DNA of 64,000 nucleotides, from contig JABWDB010000007.1 of NCBI GenBank assembly GCA_019614645.1, positions 11,297,501 through 11,361,500 on the forward strand, given 5' to 3'. The notes under the pieces were generated by a model. It made no database searches. It was not told where the DNA came from and worked only from the letters and a program-made list of their open reading frames with translations. Shown here piece after piece: positions 23,355-36,270 of this stretch. Within the stretch, counting starts at the first letter, position 1, and every line of letters begins with the position of its first letter. The stretch is from Stratiolaelaps scimitus. Taxonomy: Eukaryota > Arthropoda > Arachnida > Mesostigmata > Laelapidae. The translations under genes and the position numbers were made by a program.

Positions 23355-23436
23355 CTGAAAACCCAACGCCTCTTCTGTTTCCAGTGCAGTTGCCTGCTGA
23401 ACAGCGAGAGAGAAAAAGGGCATGCCACTTCCTCCA
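23355..23436 (-). CDS. Exon-like segment with strong splice sites, minus strand
   Basis: On the minus strand a strong acceptor (CTGCTGCTTCTGTCACACAG) precedes an 82-base segment that ends TTTTCAG followed by the donor GTGAGC. One frame reads GGSGMPFFSLAVQQATALET then EEALGFQ and ends at a codon boundary; a second frame is also open. No family was recognised. The pyrimidine tract is part of a CAG/CTG-rich simple-sequence area, which readily makes false acceptors. It is on the opposite strand to the navigator gene, so it would belong to a nested or separate gene. Confidence 0.2.
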
Positions 23437-23580
23437 CTGTGTGACAGAAGCAGCAGCAGTAGCGGCCGGCGCCGTTGTGCAGTCGGCTTCGTATAAGTAG
23501 ATATTATAGATCCAGCCATCCGGCTCTGCGAAGCAGGCGGACCCTTCTTCTCCTCTCGTCGAGGGCTGCTGTTGCGCCCC

Positions 23581-23634
23581 CTGCTGCTGCTGCTGATGGC
23601 GATAGTGGTGTCTATTCCGCTGCTGCTGCTGCTG
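23581..23634. repeat. (CTG)n runs
   Basis: Five CTG units at 23581-23595 and five at 23620-23634 sit in a 400-bp region dominated by CAG/CTG, CCA and GTC triplets. Further CAG units lie near 23931-23946. Open frames here are by-products of the triplet repeats. Confidence 0.9.
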
Positions 23635-26600
23635 CATCTGCGGCTCGTGCTAGCGGCACCACCACCATCACCGTCGTCGTCGTCGCCGCCAGCGCCGCCG
23701 CAAATCCACGTCTGTCGGCCTAAGCGAAGTTTATATTCGGTGTGAAGTACACTTAAGTTTTATTGCTTCCTGTTCCCCTCCCGCGCACGCTGTTCCCGGT
23801 CCGCCCTGACGCAGCCTATGCGCGCAGACTTCTATGTGCATCAAAGAAACACAGCTAGCCAGCTAGCAGCTACTCCTGGTGGCCGGCCCCTGGTGCTGTC
23901 ATCCGAGCTTGCACTCGCCGTCGCCCCCATCAGCAGCAGCAGCAGCAGAAGGTTGGTTATCACCCATCTTGCCGGCCAGGCCAGATGCTGACTTGCGTGC
24001 TCACTGCGTACTGCTAGTCAAGCCGGCTTGCGTCGTGCAGCGCAGACATGGCTTGCGTCGCGTTTGTGTATTTCTCGATGAATTTATCATGAATGAGTCA
24101 GACCATCTGTGTATGTGTTTGTATGTTAGCGGCGTGTACGCACAAACGTATTCATCCATACTCTATGGGATATGGCATGGATACCCCCTTCGAATTTGGC
24201 TGAATCCCCGGCCATCCCGCGTTGGACACTGTTGCGTACTTGTCAATATGTTCGGCGGCAATCACTCGTATCCAACAAAAACAGACACATACAGACGCAT
24301 ATGATCATGTTGCCCACTTGACCGTGAAGTGTTTGCTGGCTTATGTCATTGTTTATGACCTATTTACCTTCGATTTTTGCCGCGTTTTGCCGTTCATCCA
24401 GAAACACAATATAATAAGCTGCCACCATGACGGAACTAGTAAACCCCGATGAACAGCGCCATCCAATTGCATCTGTTTTTCAAGTGTACACATGTCGCCG
24501 GATATATCGGGCTGTCCCCTGGTTGCGTAACAGGATTTTTCCTAATTTTTATTCGAAATCCGCTCGGAACTCACGGGAACAATATCCCAATATGTGGCCA
24601 GAAGGATCTACAATACACATTATTATAACAATGTATAAATAAGTAAATGTTATTGTCTCGCAAGGTAACTGTGGAGTTGATGTGGTCATTTCGTGCCCAT
24701 AGCATTATCATTTATTCCCACACGAGTGGGCCGTTATCTCACTTCGTAGCGGCCTTCATACGAGACGTAGCCTCGTGTACGGGTCATATGCGATCTGCTT
24801 ATAGGACAGTAGGCGAACGAAGAAGGATCACAGGAGAAGAGGCGAGGCAGAGCGCAACGGTGGAAGATCCGCCTTTGCCCGGAAATGGTTGACGCGTGCA
24901 AAGTCATGGGTAAGGCTTTGCTCTGGACGAGATATCTCTTCGTTTCACCTGCTGCTGACTTGTTTAAACGGTACCTCTAACCGCACTCTCCACGCAGTCC
25001 GGCTGCCCTTTCAAGCGTTTCCCGCGAAACGCCGCCTGGATACCTGACTTCGTGCGTCCCTCCAGCTTTTACTCTGCAGCTATAACGGCGGCCGGTGGTC
25101 GGCAGTATATTATCATTTTCGTCTCTATTATTACCGATGAGAAGGGCTACGAGAAGGCTTTTGAGAACTAAAATAAAAATTTTACGGAGATGCCATTACA
25201 TTACACTCATCATAGAGCGCATGCGCTGACAATATCTGGCAATACTCGACCTGCAGATAGGCGAGAAGCCAGAGAGAGCGTGTGTGTGTGTGCGTGTATG
25301 TCTGTAACGGTGCATTTTCGCCCGATTATTAGCGTCGGAATAGGAGCAGTTTGAAATTTGCCCGACCATTCACCATCTCACGTTTTAAGGCCCGAAGAAG
25401 GCCGTCGACCTGCGCACCCCGCTGTCGTAGCATGGATTTCAAAGCTATTGGTCCCACTCGAACGATAAAGCACTTAGCGTTACCGACATCATATTGCGAT
25501 ATAGTTTTTAGAAATAGCCAAAGAGCCTCGTTATAGCGGTCGATGAAGCCTCGTAAATTGACACCGCTTACATGGAAACGAATGAAGTATTGGGAAATTC
25601 TCTGAAACCTAAGCCACTGTGCGGGGACGCTGGTTGTCGCAACGTTGGCGTGTTTCACTATTCCTCACGGTGGCGAAACCCTGAATAAGTTTGTTCGGAT
25701 ATCTCCCATTCTCTCAGTTGTCATGCAGGCGGTCAGTGAACGCTAAAACGCATTACACCGGCCCCGCAATCATATTAGCTCCATTAAACTACCGTTGGAG
25801 TGTTGTATTGTACCTTGAATTAATCCACTGTGTCATCGGTGCGTGGTGACCACCCGCGAAGGTTTGGTGGTGCGTCGACGGAATTATAGTTGGCAGAGGA
25901 TTTGCTGCCTCTTGTACATGAAACGTGTCATTTTCGAGCCCAAGAACTAGTTCGGTAATGACAAACAAAGGTACTAGTAAAGGTTCAACTCGGGTATTCC
26001 TCTGCGCGCGAAATCGATTATCTCCGATCACGATTAACACATTGGCAATTACCGTGCCGTCATTCTCATATGGTGCATTCTACTACTAAACGCTTCGCGT
26101 GACCGTCCGTTCAGACCTGGTTTCCCCGAACAATGATCAGTTCGGCTCTGACAAGAGTCAAATAACGGAAGAGTAGCATTTAGGCGCGTTTTTTCCACAT
26201 GAAACTACGAAATTAAAACCCCAAAAAAATTGTGTTATTCAGTGTAATAAAAGACTGCCTGTTTACTTCCAAGATATATTTCAGATATCTATGATGCACA
26301 AGCTCTTGAATGTAGACAATGTGGTTCAAGCAGCTGAGATCAATAAACACAGTTTGTTTCTGCATAGGTGTGTCGTTGTATCCGATCAGATCGAACCCGC
26401 CTAATCCTAACAAGCTCCTGTTCAATGATCCTTGCCCTGTCTTGTACGTCAGTGTCCGTGGGTCTCTGGTTATAAGTTCCTTACTACCATCGGATCAGCA
26501 AACCGTCATCCGCTTACCGTGGGAACAAACAGGTGAAGCGATAAACCCTCTCCAATACGAGCCTTAGACATACGTCTGTTCACCTCGCATTGAGAGAATG

Positions 26601-26821
26601 TCCTTTAAGGGTTAGAGGGCCCTCATTGTACACGATAGATTGTAAATATTTGTTGTAAATGTTAGCCAACAACAACTACAACAAAATAACACATGTCACC
26701 GACTTGCCAAGCAGAACTTACGACTTAGATTATTGTGGGAAGCTGGCAAATGGAACGAACCCCCTTCAGGGAAATTAATGATTATCCGTGTATGTACGTG
26801 CAATCACGCTGATCCTTCATG

Positions 26822-26869
26822 ATATATATATATATATATATACATATATATGTATATATATATATATAT
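26822..26869. repeat. Compound AT microsatellite
   Basis: A 48-bp run of AT interrupted by single C and G bases (TACATATATATGTATA), making it largely palindromic. Confidence 0.95.
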
Positions 26870-27904
26870 GCGTAAGCACGATGTCGCACGCATTTCGTCC
26901 TTGCAAATAATTGATGTGGGCATTTGGCAACTCTAGGATTTCAATCCTGCGTATATTTGGTGCCGTGTGTCTTGTGGAACCACAAATGGAGCGCGATACT
27001 AAGCGCGGATGATCCTGGATGCAGACATCCCACAGCAGGCCTCCGTCGTGAACAGCGTGTAACGGTAGTGGCCGGCCAAGTTTTCCGGTAGGATAATTAT
27101 TTGCCGACGTTGTCCGAGCGGGGTCACATAAGGTTCAAAGGATCGGTTAGCTTATGGTGAGAGTGTCAACAACTTTGCGTATGCCCGAAAAAAGTCCAGT
27201 GTTCTATCGAGAGAAACGAGACCTTGAGGCGTCAGGACACATGAGCCGGGAACTCGCCCAGTTCCTGGTGTTGAACTGCGCCACAATTCGTACTTGCGGC
27301 ACAATTCGTTATCGATGCGTTAGCCAACATTTGTACCTAGAGCATAGAAAGTGCATAGGTACACAACACGAGCACACAGTGACCCGTAGGCACACTGAAT
27401 GAGTCGGGAACAGGGTAGTCCTTTATGGTAGAATGCACACAGCACACTCAGTGCCTCGGTGCTCTTTACCGGCCGAGCGAGCTAGGGCGCAGGAAGCGGT
27501 GTCTTTAATCAGGGAAGCGGTTGGGTGGTCGAGCGCTTAGGCGCTAACGAAGTCGAACCAGCGCAGGAAACTAAGAAAACTACTCCGAACGAACGAAGGA
27601 AAGACGACGACGACGAAGAAACTAAATGGAAGCACTCACTGCCACCTGGCGCTCCATCTACACAGCCCAGCTTTGCCTACTATTACGATGTACGTACGCA
27701 CCGCCACCAGCGACTGCTACCACTACTACCACTGGCAACGATTCTCGGGTGCTTAGGGAACCCTGCAGCAGAAAGTGTATCGGTAACCTTTTTGCTGTTC
27801 GCCGAGCGAGCGCTAGGTTCGATCCTGGCAGTTGCCTGCATCGTCAACGCTCTGTTCATTGGAAAGTATATGCACAGATATCTACGATCAGTAGGAATAG
27901 AACA

Positions 27905-27965
27905 AATATATATATGTAATATATACATATATATATATATATATATACATATATATTTATATATA
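27905..27965. repeat. Compound AT microsatellite
   Basis: About 61 bp of AT repeats with TGTAAT and ACAT interruptions. It forces artificial Ile/Tyr runs in overlapping frames. Confidence 0.95.
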
Positions 27966-28125
27966 GCATATTGTATTCATGAAATAAGAAGTGCCGTAGT
28001 ATATATCGTAGCAAGCATTCTGCATATGCGATAAAAAGGGACCTCTTAGAAATGGGACAATGCACATGCATAGATACATACACATTGGTGAAAGTTTATC
28101 TTTATTAGAACATACTCTTGACCTT

Positions 28126-28192
28126 CTCTCCATGGTGTAGTGGTGAGCCACTTGGACTGCTAGACAGGAGGGACCTGGGATCAAATTCTGAC
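28126..28192 (+). mobile_element. tRNA-derived SINE head (Gln-tRNA-like)
   Basis: TCCATGGTGTAGTGGTGAGC resembles the 5' part of animal tRNA-Gln (CCATGGTGTAATGGTTAGCAC) and contains an RNA polymerase III A box at 28133-28143. Then comes ACTTGGACTGCTAGACAG in the anticodon-arm position, and a B-box-like GGATCAAATTC at 28178-28188. The acceptor stem is not restored at the 3' side and the B box is degenerate, so this is a pol III-derived repeat head rather than a working tRNA. The body probably extends to about 28370, with no clear tail. Multiple genomic copies would prove SINE identity. Confidence 0.5.
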
Positions 28193-28548
28193 ACACTTCG
28201 AGAATCTTTCGACTTTCTCACTTTATCACCTTTTTTTATCTGTGGGTTCTTGCAAGGTAGGACCGGTTGGAAAATTAGCAAAGGGCTCCGACAGGCTCTC
28301 CTAGTAATTCCTAGAAGGACGTCGATTCCTGTCGGATTAAGTGTACCAACCCAGGTAAAGTACTAAGGCCTGTTATACAGGGAACAGTTATGTTTCAACT
28401 AGAAAATTACACAGAAAACAACATAGCCATCGCTGGTAATAGCATGGCGTCTTTGTGTCTGACGCCATAAGGTATCTATACTTTCACATAATGCCACCTT
28501 CAACATCGGCTGCATGGGCGACTGGGCGGGATACAGGTTTACGCTGAC

Positions 28549-28600
28549 GCTCCATTGTGTAATGGTTATCGTGCTGTAGGAGAAAATTCCACCCCATGCT
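28549..28600 (+). mobile_element. Second tRNA-like SINE head
   Basis: CTCCATTGTGTAATGGTTAT is close to the same tRNA-type A-box region found 420 bp upstream. It is followed by GTGCTGTAGGAG and a weak B-box position (AAAATTCCACCCC). Same strand as the upstream copy. Two related heads in 0.5 kb suggest a dimeric SINE, tandem insertion or a segmental duplication. Confidence 0.4.
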
Positions 28601-31600
28601 TGCACAGCTCTGAGGAAAAGACCGTCTTAAGGTTGCCTGCCTGCTTGCGATGCGACGCGATGCGAAAAGTCCTGTTCTTCCTAGAAGTCCTCCGGCTCCT
28701 ATTCGAGAGCCGTTCATGTAACGACGCTCTTACTTAACTCAAACAGAAGCACACCATTTCGTTGACTACAGGTGCCATCCAACGAACGCCGGCCGCAAGC
28801 GCCCCAACATTCAGCTCCGCGTTCGGGCTGGCGGAACTTGAATTGTTCCGTTTAAGTGACAGTCGGCAGACACACGGCATAATGTGGCCGGGATGAGTAC
28901 GACGGTGTGCTGGTGCTCAGATAGACAAGCTTGTAGCGCACTTCGGTTAAGAGATGTAAGGAGATCATATTGAAGTTAAACGAGGGCGCGACGAAAACGC
29001 CACCTTGGAATCCCTACGTTTGTTAAACAGTTGTACGCATCGTGGGCACACTGATGGTTCTATATACATGCATACATTCAGACGTGTACGAAACTGCGCA
29101 AATGACGATTACTGTATCGCAATTTGATAAACGCCTGTCGAGTTTATACAACGCTTGCCGTATATTTCTGTCGTACAGATTCATATATGACGTCTCGATC
29201 GAACGTAAATGTTAATCAAGTCCAGGTAATAGAGGTGCAGCTTGAAAATGTGCAAATTGTTGTTATGACCTTCTGGATCTGACTGAGATGCTCTCTCAAA
29301 CAGAGTGCGCTTGAAAATGACGTGTATACGCAATGCAGGGCAAAAACCCCTTACCGTTTTGTCGTTCAGTAAAACACCATTATTCAACATCAATATTAAA
29401 ATATTTATCGAGGATTCGAACGGAATTAATTTGCGCGACGTACTTTCGGGATGAACGACACTTAATGTGAAAACGCTATAGCTAAATGGTCCGGCAACCC
29501 AAGTGGTCATAACACGCCACAGCTGGTACTTATTAATTTCGGGCCGTGCTAGCTCATTAAGGAACCGATTCGCGATTCTGAAACAATGTCGAACCCTGAA
29601 AATTACCTGTGTTCGCCTGGAGCCTCCCCCGGTAACTAACTAATATGACCAAAACGGAAAGAAAGTGATATTTAAAGACCAATGTTAGGAATCAGTAAAC
29701 GACAACTACGCTTCGTTGGTTTCCATAAGCGAATCTATAAACCTGTCTGAAGAAGTTGTATCACACTAACATCACAACAGTAGTGTTCGAAGAGCCACAG
29801 CAGATGACGTTGAACCCGTGGACAGAACACTGCCCTGGCAAGCACCAGCAGATCCATCGGCCGGTAATGCAAAATCAACCTTTATTGTATATCCAACATA
29901 ATGCAGTTCTCATAGAATTCGAATGTTAGCTCTAGATTTCGGTGTTCGTCCATTACCGAACCCTCGTAGATTTAATAGCTTAAATCTGGTTGCCTACATA
30001 TAATCTTTCTTCGAAATTTCTGTCGTCCTTATCGAAGGGCATTCAAGTCAATTTAAGTCGCACTCCCAATACCAACTCTGCCTCCCTGTGCAGTCTCTTT
30101 ATTTAGACCCATATATATTAATAATATTGCATCACTAAAGGCAGCGTTGGCCGGTGATGGCAAGACGAGAGTTGCATCAATTTCTAATGAAGATAGTCTC
30201 TTCATAATTGAATAATTAATATTCCATGTTAGGATACGCCTTTTGTCGTCGATCAACTCAACTCGTTCATCCTTGTGATTTTTCCAAACAAATGTTGTCT
30301 GTTGATTTGTTTGATCTATAAAGTGATGAACAGTTGTTGCTGGCGGCACCGTCCCCGTCGTGCGGGCCCACCGTCGATACTGTCAGGGGGTCGACAGAGC
30401 GTATTCCTTCTGAAGAATAATATCAAGAAGAACAGAAGGAGCAGGAGGCAAGCCTCCTACTTACCTTGTCCTAAGGAGAAGTCGATCGGGGGGTAGAGAA
30501 TAGAGCGGAAGAGGAGAACTCAAAGGTAGAGGTGTGTTGTATGGACGTTGCTGTTTGAAGGTAAAGCCACGAAGATGCTAAGAACAGAAACGCTGGAAGG
30601 GAGGCCACCACCGGCACCACCAAGCAAAGGAACCTGAGCCAAGCTTCTGTTGGCCATCCTTATGAAGCGAGCCTTAGACTACTATGCCCGGCATCGGCTA
30701 GTGAAGGATACTAGGCGGGTAGGGGGTAGTCGGGTGTAGACGAAGCTTTGCTAGGTAAAGGGCGAGACTTGAGGAGAACGGACGACAATGACGGGGGCAG
30801 TCAGGCGGGCCGCCAGACAGTGATGTATTATGGAGTGGCCAGCAACCCCCGGCACACGCACACACTCACATACACGCTTACTTTCTACCTCTCAGAGAGT
30901 TAAAGAGAAACGAGAGGAAAAGCTACTGCGTGGCCGAAGCGGTACTATCAGACCGAAGACCCTTCGCATGTCGCATGCGAGCCGCGAGCACAACAGCCCA
31001 GTAGAGCCCTGACCCTGCGCCGCTGTTGTTGGCTACCTTTTCCTCTCCAAAAAGGAGGAAGAAGGGGGAAAGAAGCTACCTATATACTACGACTGCATCA
31101 CGCATCGAGGCAGGGCCTGCAGGCAAGCAAAGCTCACGCTCATGGGTATTATGCCCGGCTAGGAGGAGAATGCATATGGTCTGATACTCGCAATAACACC
31201 ACGATGGTGGGTGAAGAACACTTTTGTTGGGCTGAAGGGAAAAGAAAGGCCCAATGTTCCTGAAACGCCACTCGTGGTAGTGGCCAGTGCGTGCAGACTG
31301 CGGCCTCGATGCAGGACGGGAAACAAGCCTGCTGGCTGGCCTATCACCTTGCCATGTGTTCTAGGGAGGCAAGCATGCATTACTTGGTAATTACGGTTTA
31401 TTTGTTGACTACACTATAACCTGCCCCTGATCGAGTTCGTGGTGAGTCATCAGGGACGACTCGCTGGTTGAGGTACATAAATAGTAGTGAGAATTTGTTG
31501 GTTTTCGCGTAATTCATGCCATTCAGTACATAATTGGTTAACTGTATGATTTGGATGTTGGACCGAAGAACGTTACAGGAAGGGGAGAGAGTAAGCGTTG

Positions 31601-32413
31601 AAAACGGTTCAAACCAACGTGGCACGGAGTAACTTGGGGGTGTCAGCATGGAAGATTAAATGCAGTGGCATCACTGATAATTGTATCTTCCTTCTGAGCT
31701 TATCACGATCGTCAAGTTAGAGATATTCCCTCAGCATATTATACTAATTATTTTATTGGAGATCCGTTCCATCAACTTGGTGGATGGGCCCCGCCGCCTG
31801 TGGGTTTTTGCAAAGTATTTAAATCTAGAAAATCGAAATTATTATTATTGTTCTGCTTTTTAGCAGAGGCCTAGGTGAATGACTGCTTCACAGAGTTTTA
31901 ATTCAGTATGTCAGAAGAGGAGGACAACTGAGAGTCAGCTAAGGTAAACGTTTTTAGGGAATCAATTTAGCAAAATTTGTTACTAATAAAATACGTTAGC
32001 CATTTGTTAGATACGATTTACCAAGTGAATTTTCTATTCTCTGATTCTCTGTAACAAGCGAACGCGTTCCGCTCTGGGCTTTTCGCCTGATACATTCGGC
32101 TAGTCCAACTGGGTAGAGAAATGTGTGTTTCGTGGATGGACATCTACGAAGTCCGATCTTCGCATAGTGGAGTGGTGTGAGAGAGAGTGAGCGAGGGACA
32201 AGAGTCAGAGATTCCCCACGAGATCCGAATTCCAGCAACGGTTGTGCTGGCTGTCTCACCAGTAAGCGGCATTCACTGGTTGAGCTCTTCGTGCTTCCAC
32301 AAATCCCTTACACACACACACACACGTACAGATCCGTTTGTCCCGAACCGACCTTCCACGGCTGCGAGTGGCGTCCTCGAGATGCTCTGATCCTAGTAGT
32401 TCCGACGAGCTGC

Positions 32414-32427
32414 CCCCCCCCCCCCCC
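32414..32427. repeat. C14 homopolymer
   Basis: Fourteen consecutive C bases, with a (CA)8 tract 90 bp upstream. Its length is easily miscalled in sequencing. Confidence 0.95.
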
Positions 32428-35400
32428 GCCACTTTTCCCTGTTCCTGATTTTCCCTGAGTACGATGAACGGCCCGGAATCCGGAACAGAAATCCGGGCCC
32501 GTCACAGCAATAGCGGCTGCGTCGGCGGCCTTTGATGCTCCACGAACGTCACCCAATGGACGTGGTCCCCCTTCGTTGTTCCGTTCGTGTCCGCCTTTTG
32601 TTGTCGTCTGACCATCCACATGGCTCTTGTTGTCGAGTTGTTAGAGATAGGGTAGCTCCTTCGTCTCTCTCTCTCCTCTCTCCCAAGCTCGCTGACTCGC
32701 TGCATAGAGGTTTTGAGCGCGGGCAGGGCGACGAAGAAGGCGTGCGTGGGAGTTGTCCGTTACGAGGGGAAAGGCGTCACAGACTGCTCCGATGCTCCTA
32801 GCCCCAGCCGTAGGCCTAGCTGAAACTGACCCTCATCCCTGCCGTGGTGCCCATGCGCAAGCAATGTACGCCAGCAGCTACTCTAGCTGCTGGCTGCCAG
32901 CATTCACTCGCACTCACTGGTCGAAAGGCTCGTAGGAATGCTACCTCAGTCAACGGTCCTCCATCCATTCCTTCACTCAGTGGAGCCAGTCACTGCGAGA
33001 GCGTAATGCTTCCTTTCCTCCCTCGACGATGGGTGGTGGGCCCTTGCGAGAGCGACGAGATGGTGTCGTCGCCAGTGACGGTAACAAGATGCACGCGGCG
33101 TAATATTTCACGGGCTAGACGACCCGCGAGCAACGGATGGGTGTGGGCATCGGCCTGGTGGCGGCTGCGGCGACAGCGACAGCGGCTTCTTAGGGCGCTC
33201 AGGCCCTGTTTGGAGGCAAATGAAAGCGATTCCCTTTCATTGTGCAGGAGCGGCGACCACCCCACCCACCTGGATAGCTCGTCCGGGTACGCGCAGCCTA
33301 ACGGAGACGGCGACAGATCGACGACGTCTGGTGGCCATTTCTCACGGTCGCAACCATTATCACTTTGCTGGATAATGATCGTCTTCGTTGAGTTCGTATT
33401 GATGCAATGAATACAAGAAAGCGCTGCCTTGCTATGCGTAATAATATTGTTAGAAAATGGCCCGATATGGCAGGACGGGTTGCTGTTGTATGCACGTAAT
33501 CGCATGCGAAACTTTTTTGCAACGAACAATAGATATATTGTGTGGATATTGTAGCGCGTTAGACGCGAGTGAGAGTGGCGCGCAATTCTAATTTGTTAAA
33601 AATTATAACGAATTTTGTGGTCTCGTCTATCAAATCTAGACGAAGTGAAACAAAGAGCGTTGCCGCAAACATGTTTGGCCAATCAAAAAAGTATTTGAAT
33701 AAGGACGTGAATTGCGTTACCTGACACAAGGGGACACCTTATAGTTATATCTAAAGCACTAATCAAAATTTGTGTTTGCTTGCTTGTTCTTAGAGTGAAA
33801 ATTAATGAGCTTCATTTTACTACCCAAAGACAGTTCGTTGAATCTCTGGAAAGCAATTTTCTTAATATGCGTCTATCTGAGCCAAAATGCCAGAGGCGGA
33901 CGTCTGTTCTGTTGATTCCCTTTAAAGGGCCATCCCTTCAGGTCCAACGACGGCTTTATTTTGCCTTTAATTCTACCAGCTCTCTTCTCTCCAACTCGCT
34001 CTTTGCAAAGTCCTATGCGCAAGCGAAGGGGCTTCCCACAAATCGGGCCTTCCTTACGAGACGAGCCGTTCTCTGTCGGCAGGCTGGCTTGCCCTGGATT
34101 CTAATGAAATACCCACACAAACACCACAACCGCGACCCACCCCACCCAACCCTGTATAGTAAAGTGGGATACGGGAGGGGCGATCGGATGTGTACCCACA
34201 GGAGCAGAAGACTGCTACTTCAGGGTCGGTGTCGCGTCTTCCCGTGAGGGGTTCGCCACTTCGAGTTGGCCGTGCGCGAAACACCTTCACTCAGCAATAG
34301 CGTCCGCTCTCCTGAGAGTTGCTTCTTTGCTCCTTCATCGTCGTTGCCCTGACGCATGTGTCTTGGGTTCGTTGTTGGCCATAGTCGTTTACCGTTCGCC
34401 GTCGTGAACAGGACCGGTAGGATGCGTAAAGGCAAGCCACCGTCCCACCGAAGCCCCGCTAACGGGGATCTCGCAAGGTTTCTGCTTCAAGATTCCTACA
34501 GTCCATTCAACAGCAAACTCCACATAACCCTGAGCCCTCGGAGCATTTGTAAGCACCCAGAATCTTGCCTACTATTGCATCTTATAGCACGATGCACCTA
34601 TAATCACCTATACTACTCAAGACTTGCTGCTGTTCTACGAGCCGCATGTCGATCTAGGCTAGGAGAACTGACTGCTGCTTTCCCTGTATGCTTCTGATTG
34701 AGCATCGCTCTCTCGTCTCTTTCTCGGACTCCCGCGCTCCCCAAGTCTTGGGTTGCTCCTCTGGGTTCTCCCGCTACACCCCACCCGGTGCCCAGGATAC
34801 CGATCTTCTTTTAGTCAACCTTGTCTCTTCTGCTGCAAGCCTACACCTAAGCTAGGCTAGGTGCCGTGGGATACGTACCTTCAAGAATCCCGCTCTCTCA
34901 CCCGACGCAACTAAGTATTGCCTACTCGCCTCCGGCTCGGACCATGTGTGGCACTCAGAGAAGCCAGCAGAAAAGCAAACTACCCAGCTATCCTTGAAGC
35001 TGGTGGCCTCCTCCGAGAATCTCTAGCAAGATCGAAAGAAGTCAGACCTGCGCGACCGGCGCTAGATGAAGGCTAGCATATATATAGCAGCAGCAGCACC
35101 TAGTAGTTGCTGATGCTGCTGCCAGTAGTGTCTATCGCCCCCAAACCAAGCAGCGGCAGCAGCCATTGATGGTGGCAACCATAAGTTATAATTTGGACAA
35201 CAGTTCCGACGCCGCTTCAACTAGCATCACCATAGACGCCACCACTACCATCAACACTGGCACCACCCCACTTTGTCGTGTCACTGATTCTTTGCGCCTT
35301 TCTCCCTTCACAGTGGTGGCCAGCGTTGGGCTCTCTTCTTGTATTCGCGTCTTTGCCCTTGCGTCTATCTCTCTATCGATACACACCCACCCACCCAAGC

Positions 35401-36246
35401 ACCCACGAATTCACACAAGGGACTCACGCTTTTCTGTTGATCCAACGCCGCCTGCTGACTACCTCTAAGTATTCTCTTTGGTGGCCAGTGTGTCCGGGCG
35501 ACGGATGCAATGGACGAGCAGATGTACAGATCTCTTGTTAGCTGGCGGCAATTCCGCTTTTTGTAGAGATACGAAGTCTCGGTAGCCTTGGTGCAGCTAC
35601 AGCTGCTTTGCCTTGCCTCGGACCCATTCGGGGTTTGAGGACACGATGTGACGGGGCGTGGGCGTTGTCACTCTATCGCCTCGGTGCCCGGCTATTGTTG
35701 ATGCGAACATTCAGTCGGTCAGTGGACGACGAAAAGATGATCGAAGAAGATGACTATCTCACGAGGTAGGCGGGACGGTAGGTCAGTGTGCCCTTGTGCT
35801 TCTAGTGGCCCTTACCATTGACCCGCTCCGTAGGCCTGCTGGCCTGTTCGACGACACAGGTTAGGTCGCTGCCTAACTCAATGCATGCTGGCCCGTGCTA
35901 ACGCCATACAACGGTAGACACACCCAATATATCGGTCATACGAAGTCACGGTTTGCAACAGACGCATGTCCTACACAGGCACTAAACTGACGGGATATCT
36001 ATTCAGGCTAACTCGTTGCTGTGACGCTATCGTTAAAAGAGCTTGGTGAGAGAAAACTAAACAGTTCATCTACAGAGCTGATCGTTGTCCTTAATATGAG
36101 TATGGATTCTGTGGTAGCAGTATTCTATCGTAAAATGTCACGGAGCTTTACATTTGTCTAGAAGAGTAAGATTTTGCGACCCTCACCACCATTCTTTGAG
36201 CAAACAGCGTGTACAATATTTTATCTATATCGGGTAGGAAACATGT

Positions 36247-36270
36247 CTATATATATATATATATATATAT
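36247..36270. repeat. (TA)n microsatellite
   Basis: About 12 uninterrupted units. Confidence 0.95.

Larger units (their letters stand above)
23640..28125. other. Non-coding stretch
   Basis: No recognised gene. A minus-strand frame at 25329-25658 has normal composition but no recognised family. A long compound AT tract lies at 26822-26869 and another at 27905-27965. Confidence 0.4.

Noticed and set aside
25329..25658. 109-codon minus-strand frame resembling a helical protein
   Set aside because: I considered a dynein-stem-like resemblance, but no diagnostic motif is present and a plus-strand frame covers the same bases. Chance is more likely.
32844..33529. Antisense pair of long frames (188 codons plus, 179 codons minus)
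   Set aside because: The two frames mirror each other in CpG-rich sequence and neither shows a domain. A strong acceptor at about 33249 exists, but no convincing donor follows in any frame.
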